A stretch of DNA of 64,000 nt from Maridesulfovibrio ferrireducens (lineage in GTDB: Bacteria > Desulfobacterota > Desulfovibrionia > Desulfovibrionales > Desulfovibrionaceae). The notes beneath the pieces are model-generated. The model saw nothing but the letters and a program-made list of their open reading frames with translations. It was not told the DNA's origin and did not search any database. This document shows positions 1-9,398 of the stretch, in pieces (the stretch's first letter is position 1; each line of letters begins with the position of its first letter). The position numbers and the translations under genes are program-made. The DNA is taken from the NCBI RefSeq assembly GCF_900101105.1, contig NZ_FNGA01000001.1:930001-994000 (forward strand). The letters run 5' to 3'.

Positions 1-527
1 GAGTTCCTTCGGTTGTGTTCGGACTTTTCGGTTTGTCGTTATTTGTAACTGTGATGGGAATGGGCGTAAGTATTATGGCCGGAGTCTGTACGCTCGGGGC
101 GCTGGCTTTACCGCTTGTTATCGGGGCATCCGAGGAAGCTTTACGTTCTGTTCCGCAAACTTATAGAGAAGCCTCGCTTGGGCTTGGTGCTACTAAATGG
201 CAGACCATTTACAGGGTTGTTCTTCCCGCCGCTTTGCCCGGCATGTTGACTGGCGCAATTCTTACACTTTCACGGGCCGCAGGTGAAACTGCCGCGATTA
301 TGTTTACTGCCGCAGTATTTTTCACCCCTGAAATGCCTGAATCTCTTTTTGATGATGTAATGGCGCTGCCCTATCATATATATGTACTGGCAACAGCCGG
401 AACAGAAATTGAAAAAACAAGACATATTCAATACGGAACATCCCTTGTTCTTATAACTTTGGTTCTGGGTATGAATATGATGGCTATATATATCAGAGCT
501 AGAATGCAGAAAAAACTCGCAAGGTAA
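1..527 (+). CDS. pstA: Phosphate ABC transporter permease PstA (C-terminal part)
   Basis: This is the 3' part of an inner-membrane permease of the high-affinity phosphate importer PstSCAB; the gene enters from the left edge and its start is outside the window. The frame is open from base 3 and begins with GVPS-like residues followed by FGLFG, as in PstA. The EAA loop that contacts the PstB ATPase is visible as YREASLGLGATKWQTI, then VVLPAALPGMLTG. The remaining segment holds about four hydrophobic helices and ends in a basic tail. PstA and not PstC is chosen from the GVPSVVFGLFG and AAGETAAIMFTA signatures. PstB would normally follow but does not; a terminator lies directly downstream. Confidence 0.93.
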   Translation, partial: VPSVVFGLFGLSLFVTVMGMGVSIMAGVCTLGALALPLVIGASEEALRSVPQTYREASLGLGATKWQTIYRVVLPAALPGMLTGAILTLSRAAGETAAIMFTAAVFFTPEMPESLFDDVMALPYHIYVLATAGTEIEKTRHIQYGTSLVLITLVLGMNMMAIYIRARMQKKLAR

Positions 528-551
528 TTCTCTCCATTTTAGTCTCGCAAG

Positions 552-590
552 AAAGCCCGTATCAAAATGAATTTTTTACGGGCTTTAAAC
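552..590. terminator. Bidirectional terminator between pstA and the radical SAM gene
   Basis: A perfect 10-bp stem (552-561 with 577-586, AAAGCCCGTA/TACGGGCTTT) encloses a 15-nt loop. It lies between converging genes, with A/T-rich flanks on both sides, so it can end both transcripts. Confidence 0.8.
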
Positions 591-591
591 T

Positions 592-1566
592 TTATATTTT
601 TCGTTTTCTACCGGGTGGAAGGTGGTCGGGACCAAACCATTCAGGAGGGGACGTCGGGCTGTCCTCTCTTGCACAACCCTGCCAGAGATCATTGTTTTCA
701 AACATCATATCAATCGCGTTCTGAACATTTCTTTTATGTTCAATCCAGTCCGGTGCCACCAGTTCACCCGGCGCAGGGTCGGCATTCAGTCTGTGGATAA
801 CAATGTCGGTTCGTAAAATGGATACGGCAGTTTCAAGCATATCAAGGTATTCTTCCATGGAGAAAGGGGTGAATTCTCCCCGGTCATACATTTCCTGCAA
901 GGGAGTGCCGTGACTTATATAGAGATTATGAAATTTGATTCCTGAAATAGGAAGACTGTTAATAAATTCAACCGTTGCAATGAAATCTTTCTTCGATTCC
1001 CCCGGCAATCCTGCGATAACGTGTGCACAGACCTCGATTTCATACGAGTCCGCAAGTATAACCGCATCAGCAAAACACTTTGCGTCATGCCCTCTGTTGA
1101 TCAAAGCCAGAGTTGTATCATTTGAACTTTGAAGTCCCAGTTCAAGCCATGTTTCTTTTAGATTAAGATCTTTTATCAATTGGAGCTTTTCAGCATCAAT
1201 GCAGTCAGGACGGGTTCCAATACATATGCCGGCAAGCCCGGGAAGATCCCGGAGTTGATCAAACGCGCACTTTACCTGTTCCAACGTTCCATACGTGTTG
1301 GTGTAGGATTGCAGGTAGGCTAGAAATAGTTTTGCATTGTAAAGTCTGGTAAATTTTTTCGTCCAGAAATCCCACTGTTCAGGAATGGGTGTAGACTGAG
1401 AGTGCATGCCTGATCCAGAGCCGAGGGGGTTGCAGAAAATACACCCTTTTGTGGAAATGTTTCCGTCACGATTGGGACATGAAAATCCGAAGTCCAGCGG
1501 TACTTTCTGGACCCTTTTCCCGAAATTTTGTCTTAGTCGGGCAGCAAGCCCGTAAAAACGATACAT
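592..1566 (-). CDS. Radical SAM protein, YhcC/TIGR01212 family
   Basis: A 324-residue radical SAM enzyme of the YhcC type. The iron-sulfur cysteines are C30, C42 and C45 (spacing C-x11-C-x2-C), which is unusual for the superfamily but typical of this family. Further family marks are FLAYLQSYTNTYG, GICIGTRPDC and HVIAGLPGE. An AAAAGGAG ribosome site precedes the ATG. Members resemble the tRNA/elongator protein 3 branch, but no substrate is established, so only the family is assigned. It stands alone, convergent with pstA, and its own promoter must lie in the 232-nt gap shared with divergent mreB. Confidence 0.88.
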   Translation of the reverse strand: MYRFYGLAARLRQNFGKRVQKVPLDFGFSCPNRDGNISTKGCIFCNPLGSGSGMHSQSTPIPEQWDFWTKKFTRLYNAKLFLAYLQSYTNTYGTLEQVKCAFDQLRDLPGLAGICIGTRPDCIDAEKLQLIKDLNLKETWLELGLQSSNDTTLALINRGHDAKCFADAVILADSYEIEVCAHVIAGLPGESKKDFIATVEFINSLPISGIKFHNLYISHGTPLQEMYDRGEFTPFSMEEYLDMLETAVSILRTDIVIHRLNADPAPGELVAPDWIEHKRNVQNAIDMMFENNDLWQGCAREDSPTSPPEWFGPDHLPPGRKRKI

Positions 1567-1795
1567 GAAGACTCCTTTTATTCTGAATCGAGGCAGTGTA
1601 TTAAACTATTTTTTATTTATATCAAAATATACAGTGTGTTAACAGTGTTAAGAAGTGGTTGGCGTAATTGGTGTAATATGTTGCCTGTAGCAATTTCTTC
1701 TGCTAGTTATTACCAAGGAATTTCTTTTGATATAAGGAAAGTTAGCGTCTGCTGAGGCGTCGTTCGAATCACATTTTTTTTGGAGTTTCCAGTAG

Positions 1796-2839
<1,044 letters not shown>

Positions 2840-2884
2840 CTTCAATTTTTTGCGGTGGATTAACAGAGAGTGCATTTTTTCTTG

Positions 2885-2934
2885 CTAAGTGCATAGTTTT
2901 GACGGTGATGAATTCGTCAAAACTATGCACTTAG
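2885..2934. repeat. Perfect 20-bp inverted repeat between mreB and mreC
   Basis: Bases 2885-2904 and 2915-2934 are exact reverse complements and flank a 10-nt loop. No T-run follows, so it is not a standard intrinsic terminator. It may be an RNase III processing site, a 3' stabiliser of mreB mRNA, or a protein-binding palindrome. It is the longest perfect palindrome noticed in the window. Confidence 0.85.
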
Positions 2935-3044
2935 AAATATGCTGTGCTGTGTCAGTCGGCGGCAATTTTTTTTGCTTAATAAATTTTCAAGAAACAGTGT
3001 CATGTGTTTGGTTCGATCCCTTTATGTAAGTTAGAGGATTTAGT

Positions 3045-3890
3045 TTGAAGCTCAAGCGTACCGCTATAGCCATCATCGTAGGCTTATTTATCTACCTCAG
3101 CCTTTATTCGTGGAATCTGCGATCAGGGCAACTCGATCGTTTAGCGGATTATACAGGGCTTGAAATTGTTAAGTGGTCCTTATGGCCCGGAGAATGGGTT
3201 CTCGATAAGTCTGTGGGCTTCTGGGATAGGTATATTTATCTCGTCGGGTTGAAGGAACAGAATGATCAGCTGAGTTCTCAAAATAATTTAATGCGTCTTG
3301 AAATTATGACGCTTAGAGAAAAGGCTGAAGAATCTGAAAGGTTTCAGGAACTACTCACTTTTTCACCGGAAGAGGGTTGGTACGTCGACGGAGCAAGAGT
3401 CATTGCCCATAGGATGGGCCCTTCTGCCGCTCTGGATTCTATCATACTGAGTAAGGGTGCTATTTCCGGCGTAGTTGCCGACACTCCTGTGCTGACGCCT
3501 CTCGGTGTCGTAGGCAGAGTTGTACAGCCCGGCCTTTCCTCTTCTAAAGCTTTGCTGATCACTGATCTTAACAGCAGAATTTCAGTCAGAGGGCAACTTC
3601 ACAGATCTACCGGTTTGCTGGTGGGCAGTGGGGAAAGTGAAACTCTGAATGTAAAGTATATGAAGCTTAACGCTCCTGTCTCAGAGGGAGAAATCCTTGT
3701 TACATCTGGTCTGGCTGGACTTTATCCTCCCGGACTTCCTATTGCAAAAGTCGTATCAGTTGAACGGTCTGATATTTCATTATTCCTTAAGGTTGAAGCT
3801 GTCCCGCTGGTTGATATGGAGAATACAGAAGAAGTTCTTCTGCTTCATAGAAATGTTGCGGATAATTCAACTTCACCGGAAGGGAATTAG
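3045..3890 (+). CDS. mreC: Rod shape-determining protein MreC
   Basis: A 281-residue elongasome protein with one N-terminal membrane helix (about residues 7-24), a short coiled coil (about 66-100) and a periplasmic double beta-barrel domain. LREKAEESERFQELL followed by VIAHRMGPSA and GVVGRVVQPG match MreC. Translation starts at TTG with AGAGG upstream; no better ATG exists near the membrane segment. MreC links cytoplasmic MreB to PBP2 in the periplasm and activates it. The next gene, mreD, starts 1 nt after its stop. Confidence 0.95.
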   Translation: MKLKRTAIAIIVGLFIYLSLYSWNLRSGQLDRLADYTGLEIVKWSLWPGEWVLDKSVGFWDRYIYLVGLKEQNDQLSSQNNLMRLEIMTLREKAEESERFQELLTFSPEEGWYVDGARVIAHRMGPSAALDSIILSKGAISGVVADTPVLTPLGVVGRVVQPGLSSSKALLITDLNSRISVRGQLHRSTGLLVGSGESETLNVKYMKLNAPVSEGEILVTSGLAGLYPPGLPIAKVVSVERSDISLFLKVEAVPLVDMENTEEVLLLHRNVADNSTSPEGN

Positions 3891-3891
3891 T

Positions 3892-4356
3892 ATGTTTTCT
3901 TTTTTTTGGTGGGCGGCTTTTACGGTTGTCGGAATCTGGGCACAGAGAATTGTGCCCGGGGTAGATTTTCTCGCTCCGGGTCTTTTGCTTTGTATCCAGA
4001 TGGAAAAGAAAACTTTATTTTTCTGGTTGATTCTTGTGTGGTCTTTAATACAGGAAGGGGCAGGCGGTCTGCCTTTCGGTTATTCTCTTCTCTGGTATTC
4101 CTCCATCTATGTCGTTTATCGTTGTGGAGCCATGTTCTTTGATGTGCAGAGTTTTATGTTTGCTCTACTTTGCGCCGCCGGATTAGGCGTTCTGCACCCT
4201 CTTCTTACAGGAATGATGGCGATGCTTGCGGATATGAACTGGGCTTCTGACCGCTATCTTTTTGAAGGAATTTTGCAATTTATTATATTCCCGCTAGAGT
4301 GGCTTTTTTTAAAATATATCTATCCGGAACGGTTGAAGCATGAGTTCACTGTATGA
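3892..4356 (+). CDS. mreD: Rod shape-determining protein MreD
   Basis: A 154-residue polytopic membrane protein with about five hydrophobic helices. The ATG at 3892 is chosen because GGAAGGGA lies just upstream and it follows the mreC stop immediately; the open frame extends further left but only inside mreC. Small size, position between mreC and the PBP2 gene, and residues such as VPGVDFLAPGLLLC and EGAGGLPFGYSLL support MreD. Its last 17 nt overlap the PBP2 start, indicating coupled translation. Confidence 0.9.
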   Translation: MFSFFWWAAFTVVGIWAQRIVPGVDFLAPGLLLCIQMEKKTLFFWLILVWSLIQEGAGGLPFGYSLLWYSSIYVVYRCGAMFFDVQSFMFALLCAAGLGVLHPLLTGMMAMLADMNWASDRYLFEGILQFIIFPLEWLFLKYIYPERLKHEFTV

Positions 4357-6151
4357 AGCAAAATCTCAGCAGCCTCCGAAAACGGGATTGCTGTTACTGC
4401 AGGGGCTTATACTCCTGCTTTTTTGTGTTTTTGCGCTTAGATTTTGGTTTTTGCAGATTCATAAAGGAGCTTATTTTGCAGAGCAGGCGAAAAATAATCA
4501 GCTCAGGCAGGATAGGCTGTATGCTCCACGTGGGCTGATCAGAGACCGTACTGGTAAACTTTTATCTTTAAATGAACCTGCATATGCTTTGGGTCTTGTG
4601 CGTGAAGACTGTAAAGACTTAGAGGCAACACTTAAAACTGTTTCTGAGTGGACAGGTGAAGATCTTTTAAAGCTCAAAGAAACTTTCAAGAAATCCCGCA
4701 AACGCGTAAAGCCGTTTGAACCACTGATTTTAGCTCCTAACCTTACTTTTAAGCAGGTGGCCATGATTGAGGCGAATGCATTGCATTGGCCCGGTCTTGA
4801 GGTTGTTGTGCGTCCTAGAAGGCAATACCTGCAAGGCCCGCTCTTGTCTCATGTCCTCGGCTATGTTGCAGAATCCGGAGAAGATGAACTTGAAGCTGAC
4901 GAAGACCTTGCTGTGGGAGATTTTGTCGGCAAGCAGGGACTTGAATCTGTCCTTGAAAAAAGATTTCGCGGTGTAAAGGGACGAAGACAGCTCGAAGTTG
5001 ACGCCACAGGAAGGCGGCTTAAAGAGAGAATTTTAAGTCCCCCTGTAGCAGGTGAAGATATAGATCTTTCCATTGATTTAGGGCTTCAGGAGTTGGGCGG
5101 AAAGCTTCTCAAAGGAAAAGCCGGGGCTGTAGTGGTCATGAACCCGGATAACGGACAGATACTGGCTTTTGTAAGTTCTCCTTCATACGATAATAATTCT
5201 TTCACCTCAGGGCTTAGTCAGAAAGAATGGGCTGAGTTGCGTGATGATCCTATGCACCCGTTGCAAAATCGCGTTATTCAAAGTGTTTATCCTCCAGGAT
5301 CAGTTTTCAAAATAGCAGTGGCCGCATGCGGACTTCACTACAATATGATTAATCCGAAGGATACGGTTTATTGCCCCGGGTTTGTTAAGCTTGGTAAATA
5401 TACTTTTCGTTGCTGGAAAAGGGGCGGTCACGGTGACGTGAATCTAGAGGATGCCTTGGTTCAGTCATGCGATGTTTATTTTTATAAACTTGGTATGAAA
5501 CTCGGTGTTGACCGGATCAGTGACTTTGCAAAGAAAGCAGGGTTCGGTGAGCTGACAGGTATCTCATTGCCTCATGAGAAACCGGGGTTGATTCCGTCTC
5601 GTGTGTGGAAACGAAAGCGGTTCGGCGAGATGTGGCATCCTGGTGAAAATTTGAACATGGCGATAGGGCAGGGATATACACTTACTTCCCCTTTGCAGGT
5701 CGCGAGATTTCTTTCGTCAATTGTCAACGGCGGCAGATTGCTTCGTCCACAGCTTCTGGCGGGTGAACCGGCTGAGGAGCAGGGGCGGATACCAATGACA
5801 GAGGAACAGTTGCAAATCATTAGAAAAGCTATGATTGAAACTGTTGACGGACCTCGTGGTACAGCAAGAAGGCTCAGAATGAAGGGAGTTGTTGTGGGTG
5901 GTAAGACCGGTACAGCTCAGGTCGTTAAGCTTACTGATGAGCTGAAAAAAATGAAAGATGAAGATATTCCATACAAATATAGAGACCATGCATGGATGGT
6001 CAGTTTTGCTGAAAGAGGCGACCAGCGTTATGTTGTCGTCTGCTTGATAGAACACGGGTTGCACGGAGGCTCAGGAGCCGGGCCTGTGGTAAAAGCTCTT
6101 TATAAATATCTTTATGCCGAACAACCGAAAGACGAAGGGGTGGGAAATTAA
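4340..6151 (+). CDS. mrdA: Penicillin-binding protein 2 (peptidoglycan D,D-transpeptidase)
   Basis: A 603-residue class B penicillin-binding protein, the elongasome transpeptidase. It has one N-terminal membrane helix (about 18-38), a pedestal/dimerisation region and a C-terminal transpeptidase domain. The active-site motifs are all present: S321-V-F-K, S376-C-D and K522-T-G-T. The SCD form of the second motif and the RGLIRDRTG box are typical of PBP2. It works with RodA, encoded next with a 1-nt overlap (TAATG), and is controlled by MreC. Beta-lactams that target PBP2 would be expected to hit this enzyme. Confidence 0.96.
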   Translation: MSSLYEAKSQQPPKTGLLLLQGLILLLFCVFALRFWFLQIHKGAYFAEQAKNNQLRQDRLYAPRGLIRDRTGKLLSLNEPAYALGLVREDCKDLEATLKTVSEWTGEDLLKLKETFKKSRKRVKPFEPLILAPNLTFKQVAMIEANALHWPGLEVVVRPRRQYLQGPLLSHVLGYVAESGEDELEADEDLAVGDFVGKQGLESVLEKRFRGVKGRRQLEVDATGRRLKERILSPPVAGEDIDLSIDLGLQELGGKLLKGKAGAVVVMNPDNGQILAFVSSPSYDNNSFTSGLSQKEWAELRDDPMHPLQNRVIQSVYPPGSVFKIAVAACGLHYNMINPKDTVYCPGFVKLGKYTFRCWKRGGHGDVNLEDALVQSCDVYFYKLGMKLGVDRISDFAKKAGFGELTGISLPHEKPGLIPSRVWKRKRFGEMWHPGENLNMAIGQGYTLTSPLQVARFLSSIVNGGRLLRPQLLAGEPAEEQGRIPMTEEQLQIIRKAMIETVDGPRGTARRLRMKGVVVGGKTGTAQVVKLTDELKKMKDEDIPYKYRDHAWMVSFAERGDQRYVVVCLIEHGLHGGSGAGPVVKALYKYLYAEQPKDEGVGN

Positions 6152-7266
6152 TGTCACCGATTGACAGAAGACTGCTCATCCATATGAACTGGTTTTTGCT
6201 GGGGCTCGCTGCATTACTGTTTTTTCTTGGCGTGATGAATCTCTATTCAGCCAGCGGATTCAGAATGGAAGACGGCATGAGTGTCAATTCCTTTTATCAA
6301 AAACAGCTGATCTGGGGGCTTATGGGGTTCGGCGGCATGCTAACCTTCATGCTCTTCGATTACAGGCATTTAAAGACTATAGCATGGCCTCTGTTCTGGG
6401 TTACAGTGTTGCTTCTGCTAGCAGTTCCTTTTGCGGGGAAAACTATTTACGGTGCACGTAGATGGATTGATCTGGGATTTTTTAATTTTCAGCCGAGTGA
6501 ACTTGCTAAAATTACTATTCTGGTGATTGGAGCGAGAATTTTATCAAGAGATTTTGAGCCGCTCGGTTTCATGAAATTGGGATATGTATTTGTAGTGGGG
6601 CTTCTTCCGGCGGCAATGATTATTTTGCAGCCGGATCTCGGGTCCGGGCTTAATGTTCTGTTGATTCTGGGCGGAATGATTCTCTACAGAGGGCTTACTT
6701 CCAAAGTTTTCAAGACAATGGCCGTTGCGATTCCCTGTCTTATTCCTCTTGGGTGGCTTTTTATGCATGATTATCAAAAGAGACGGGTTATCTCTTTTAT
6801 GAACCCTGCAAGTGATCCGCTCGGAGCCGGTTATCATATTATCCAGTCTGAAATAGCGATAGGTTCTGGAAGACTCTGGGGAAAAGGTTTTCTCGGTGGA
6901 ACTCAAAGTCAGTTAAGATTTTTACCGGAGAAACATACTGACTTTGCTATTGCTGTTTTCGGAGAGGAATGGGGCTTTGTCGGAGCGATGTCTTTGCTTA
7001 GTATTTTCTGTGTTTTTTTATATCAAATGGTTGTAACCGCAAGAGATGCTAAAGATTTGTTTGGAAGCTATCTTGCGGCGGGCGTGTTCTTCTATTTCTT
7101 CTGGCAAATCCTTATCAATATGGGTATGGTCCTCGGATTAATGCCGGTAGTAGGCATCCCTCTACCATTTATCAGCTATGGTGGCAGTGCCACTGTGGTC
7201 AATTTTTGTCTTATTGGACTCGTTTTAAACGTGTCTATGAGACGTTACGTATTTAAACAGGGGTAG
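6151..7266 (+). CDS. rodA: Peptidoglycan glycosyltransferase RodA
   Basis: A 371-residue SEDS-family protein with about ten membrane helices. It polymerises lipid II into glycan strands in complex with PBP2. Diagnostic stretches are GARRWIDLG with FQPSELAKI, RVISFMNP, GAGYHIIQSEIAIGSG, LPEKHTDFAIAVFGEEWG and the C-terminal GIPLPFISYGGSA. The catalytic aspartate region of SEDS enzymes corresponds to the HTDF segment. Length and motif order fit RodA rather than FtsW, and the neighbours are elongasome genes. The ATG overlaps the mrdA stop. Confidence 0.96.
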   Translation: MSPIDRRLLIHMNWFLLGLAALLFFLGVMNLYSASGFRMEDGMSVNSFYQKQLIWGLMGFGGMLTFMLFDYRHLKTIAWPLFWVTVLLLLAVPFAGKTIYGARRWIDLGFFNFQPSELAKITILVIGARILSRDFEPLGFMKLGYVFVVGLLPAAMIILQPDLGSGLNVLLILGGMILYRGLTSKVFKTMAVAIPCLIPLGWLFMHDYQKRRVISFMNPASDPLGAGYHIIQSEIAIGSGRLWGKGFLGGTQSQLRFLPEKHTDFAIAVFGEEWGFVGAMSLLSIFCVFLYQMVVTARDAKDLFGSYLAAGVFFYFFWQILINMGMVLGLMPVVGIPLPFISYGGSATVVNFCLIGLVLNVSMRRYVFKQG

Positions 7267-7270
7267 CCGC

Positions 7271-7684
7271 ATGTTTGGGTTTTCTAAAATCGGCGCAGGG
7301 GGAAAAGGAGCACAAATGGCAAGAGACGAAATAAATGCTTTTCTAGGCAGCGGAACAGATTATCACGGGAAGCTGAGTTTTCAGGGCGCTGTGCGAATCG
7401 ACGGGAACTTCAGCGGTGAAGTTGAGTCCGAAGGGACACTGGTCGTTGGTAAAGATGCCCGGGTTGAAGGTGTTTTGAGGATTGGTCAGCTTGTGCTGAG
7501 TGGCAAAGTTACCGGTGAAGTTTATGCTCGTGATAAAGCGGTACTCCACAAGACAGCCAACCTTCAAGGAGATCTGGTGACGCCGGTTCTTGTTGTGGAG
7601 GAAGGTGCAGTTTTGGAGGGGCGCGTTACTATGAGTTCAACCGGAGTTGAGGCGGTTGAAACTGAAACCGAAGAAATTAGTTAA
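7271..7684 (+). CDS. Bactofilin (polymer-forming cytoskeletal protein)
   Basis: A small beta-helical cytoskeletal protein of 137 residues. Residues INAFLGSGTDYHGKLSFQG followed by RIDGNFSGEV and SEGTLVVG are the bactofilin (DUF583) core, with repeats of about 16 residues. Two starts are possible: ATG 7271, 4 nt after rodA, and in-frame ATG 7316, which is preceded by a strong AAAGGAG. The second would give 122 residues and remove a short MFGFSK leader that could bind membrane in other bactofilins. Both products could be made. Position after rodA suggests a role in shape or local wall growth. Confidence 0.93.
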   Translation: MFGFSKIGAGGKGAQMARDEINAFLGSGTDYHGKLSFQGAVRIDGNFSGEVESEGTLVVGKDARVEGVLRIGQLVLSGKVTGEVYARDKAVLHKTANLQGDLVTPVLVVEEGAVLEGRVTMSSTGVEAVETETEEIS

Positions 7685-7752
7685 TTTTTTAACAAGCCAG
7701 TATTTACGGGGCTTGAAGGGGTAAGAGTAACCAGTTCAAATCGAAAAACCCT

Positions 7753-7781
7753 TTGACACGACCTCTAAAATTAGCTAAAGG
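7753..7781 (+). promoter_or_regulatory. Candidate sigma-70-type promoter for the atp genes
   Basis: A perfect TTGACA (7753-7758) is followed after 17 nt by TAAAGG (7776-7781), a weak -10. It lies in the 142-nt gap between bactofilin and atpF'. The -35 match is strong but the -10 is poor, so this is a tentative internal promoter. Confidence 0.35.
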
Positions 7782-7826
7782 GCCACTGACTTTGGACAAA
7801 AATTCACAACCTTTTCGGGAGCAGGC

Positions 7827-8243
7827 ATGATTGATTTAGATATTAGCTTTTTTATTCAGTTAGCAAACTTCATCATCACCCTTCTTGTTCTCAACCTTCT
7901 TATGTTTCGTCCGATTCGTGAAATTATTAGAAAGCGCTCTGAGCTTATGAGTGACCAACTTTCTAAGGTAGAAAATTTCACAAATTCGGCGAATTCGAAG
8001 GTCAAAGACTACGAAGTCGCTTTGGATGGTACCCGTAGAGAGGGTATGGACATTCGGAACGACTTCAAAGAACAGGGTGCCAAAGAAGAGCAGGCATTAC
8101 TTTCTGCGGCAGGTAAGGTTGCAACAGTGACCTTGAAAGAAGCCCGTGCAGAAGTTGCATCTGAAAAAGGTGCGGCCTTGAAAGTTCTTGATGGTGAGAT
8201 CGAAGCTTTTGCTCAGAAGGTTACAGCCAAGGTTCTTGGCTAG
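7827..8243 (+). CDS. atpF': ATP synthase F0 subunit b'
   Basis: A 138-residue peripheral-stalk subunit with one N-terminal membrane helix (about 5-28) followed by a long charged helix rich in E, K and A. The sequence LLMFRPIREIIRKRSE at the membrane exit is characteristic. It is the shorter of two tandem b-type subunits; b and b' probably form a heterodimer, as in photosynthetic bacteria and many Desulfovibrio relatives. ATG 7827 is preceded by GGGAGCAGGC. The a and c subunit genes are not in this cluster. Confidence 0.9.
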   Translation: MIDLDISFFIQLANFIITLLVLNLLMFRPIREIIRKRSELMSDQLSKVENFTNSANSKVKDYEVALDGTRREGMDIRNDFKEQGAKEEQALLSAAGKVATVTLKEARAEVASEKGAALKVLDGEIEAFAQKVTAKVLG

Positions 8244-8273
8244 GCCTAATCAATATCGAAGGGGGGTTTAGCC

Positions 8274-8846
8274 TTGAAGCGGAAACACATGATCATGGCA
8301 ATTGCCACTCTTACTGCATTGTTGGTAGCAGGCGCAGCCTGTGCCAGTGGTGGAGCGGGGGAACATGAGATTCCCTGGATGAACTTTACTTGGCGCGTTA
8401 TCAACCTGATTTTGGTTCTTGGAATTCTTTACAAGTTTGCCGGCGAAAAAATTGCCGGACTCTTTAAAGGGCGTCAGGCCGGTATCAGGCAGGAGCTTAA
8501 CGATTTGCAGGCCCGTAAGGAAGCTGCAGAGAAGAAGTTGCTTGACGTTGAAAAGAGTATTGCAAATCTGGAACAGGAAAAGGATGCAATCCTTGCCGAA
8601 GCCAGAGACCAGGGCGAATCCATGAAAGCGGCGATTATCCAGAAGGCAGAGCAGAGCGCTGAGCAGTTAAAAGCTCAGGCGAAAGTCTCCGCTGAGCAGG
8701 AATTTGTGATTGCCCTCGACGAAATGCGTGCAGAAATGGCTGATAAAGTCATCGAAGCCGCTGAGAAAATCGTCAAGAGCAAATTAACAAAAGCTCAGCA
8801 TGAGAATCTTGTGGATGAATACTTAACAAAGGTGGTGCTCAATTGA
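8274..8846 (+). CDS. atpF: ATP synthase F0 subunit b
   Basis: A 190-residue b subunit, start TTG 8274 after AAGGGGGG. It begins with a signal-like hydrophobic segment (about residues 7-25, ending AACAS), followed by EIPWMNFTWRVINLILVLGILYKFAG, a second hydrophobic helix, and then a long charged stalk helix. The extra N-terminal segment exceeds the usual single anchor and may be cleaved, as reported for some b subunits with leader sequences. It forms the peripheral stalk with b' and delta. The stop overlaps the atpH start (TTGA). Confidence 0.92.
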   Translation: MKRKHMIMAIATLTALLVAGAACASGGAGEHEIPWMNFTWRVINLILVLGILYKFAGEKIAGLFKGRQAGIRQELNDLQARKEAAEKKLLDVEKSIANLEQEKDAILAEARDQGESMKAAIIQKAEQSAEQLKAQAKVSAEQEFVIALDEMRAEMADKVIEAAEKIVKSKLTKAQHENLVDEYLTKVVLN

Positions 8847-9394
8847 CCGGGAACATAGTCTCGCGCAGATACGCTAAGGCGCTGTTCTCTGTTGGCCAGA
8901 AGCAGGGAGAAGCAGACCTCGCGGCGTATGGTAAGGCACTGACCGAGTTGTCCCAGATCCTGGAAGATTCCCCGGAGGCCCTGAGGCTCTTTCAGAATCC
9001 TGTTTTCAGTGCGGAAGAAAAAAAATCCGTACTTGATAAACTGCTGGAAAAGACTTCGGCAGGACCTGTGGTTAAAAACTTTTGCAACCTTTTGGCCGAC
9101 AAGGGTAGACTCGACTGCCTTCCTGAAATAGCAAGTGACTATTCAGGAATGCTGGACGCTATCCAGGGTGTCGTCCGGGGTAAACTCGTGACTGCTATTA
9201 AACTGACTCAAAAACGTCAGGTTGAAATTAAAGAACGTCTCGAAGATCAACTTAAGAGTAAGCTCGAACTTGAGTTTGCAATGAATAACGATATCCTTGG
9301 CGGTGTGGTTCTTCAGGTTGGAGATAAAGTTCTTGATGCAAGCATTCGCGCACAGCTGCAAATGATGAAAGAACAGATTAAAAGGGGTGTGTAG
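8843..9394 (+). CDS. atpH: ATP synthase F1 subunit delta
   Basis: A 183-residue delta subunit (OSCP) that joins the top of the F1 head to the b/b' stalk. It opens with [11 protein letters not shown], the family signature, and ends with the beta-rich domain [23 protein letters not shown]. It starts at TTG 8843, overlapping the atpF stop by 4 nt, which implies translational coupling. Length and position agree with other atp operons. Confidence 0.95.
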   Translation: MTGNIVSRRYAKALFSVGQKQGEADLAAYGKALTELSQILEDSPEALRLFQNPVFSAEEKKSVLDKLLEKTSAGPVVKNFCNLLADKGRLDCLPEIASDYSGMLDAIQGVVRGKLVTAIKLTQKRQVEIKERLEDQLKSKLELEFAMNNDILGGVVLQVGDKVLDASIRAQLQMMKEQIKRGV

Positions 9395-9398
9395 GGCC

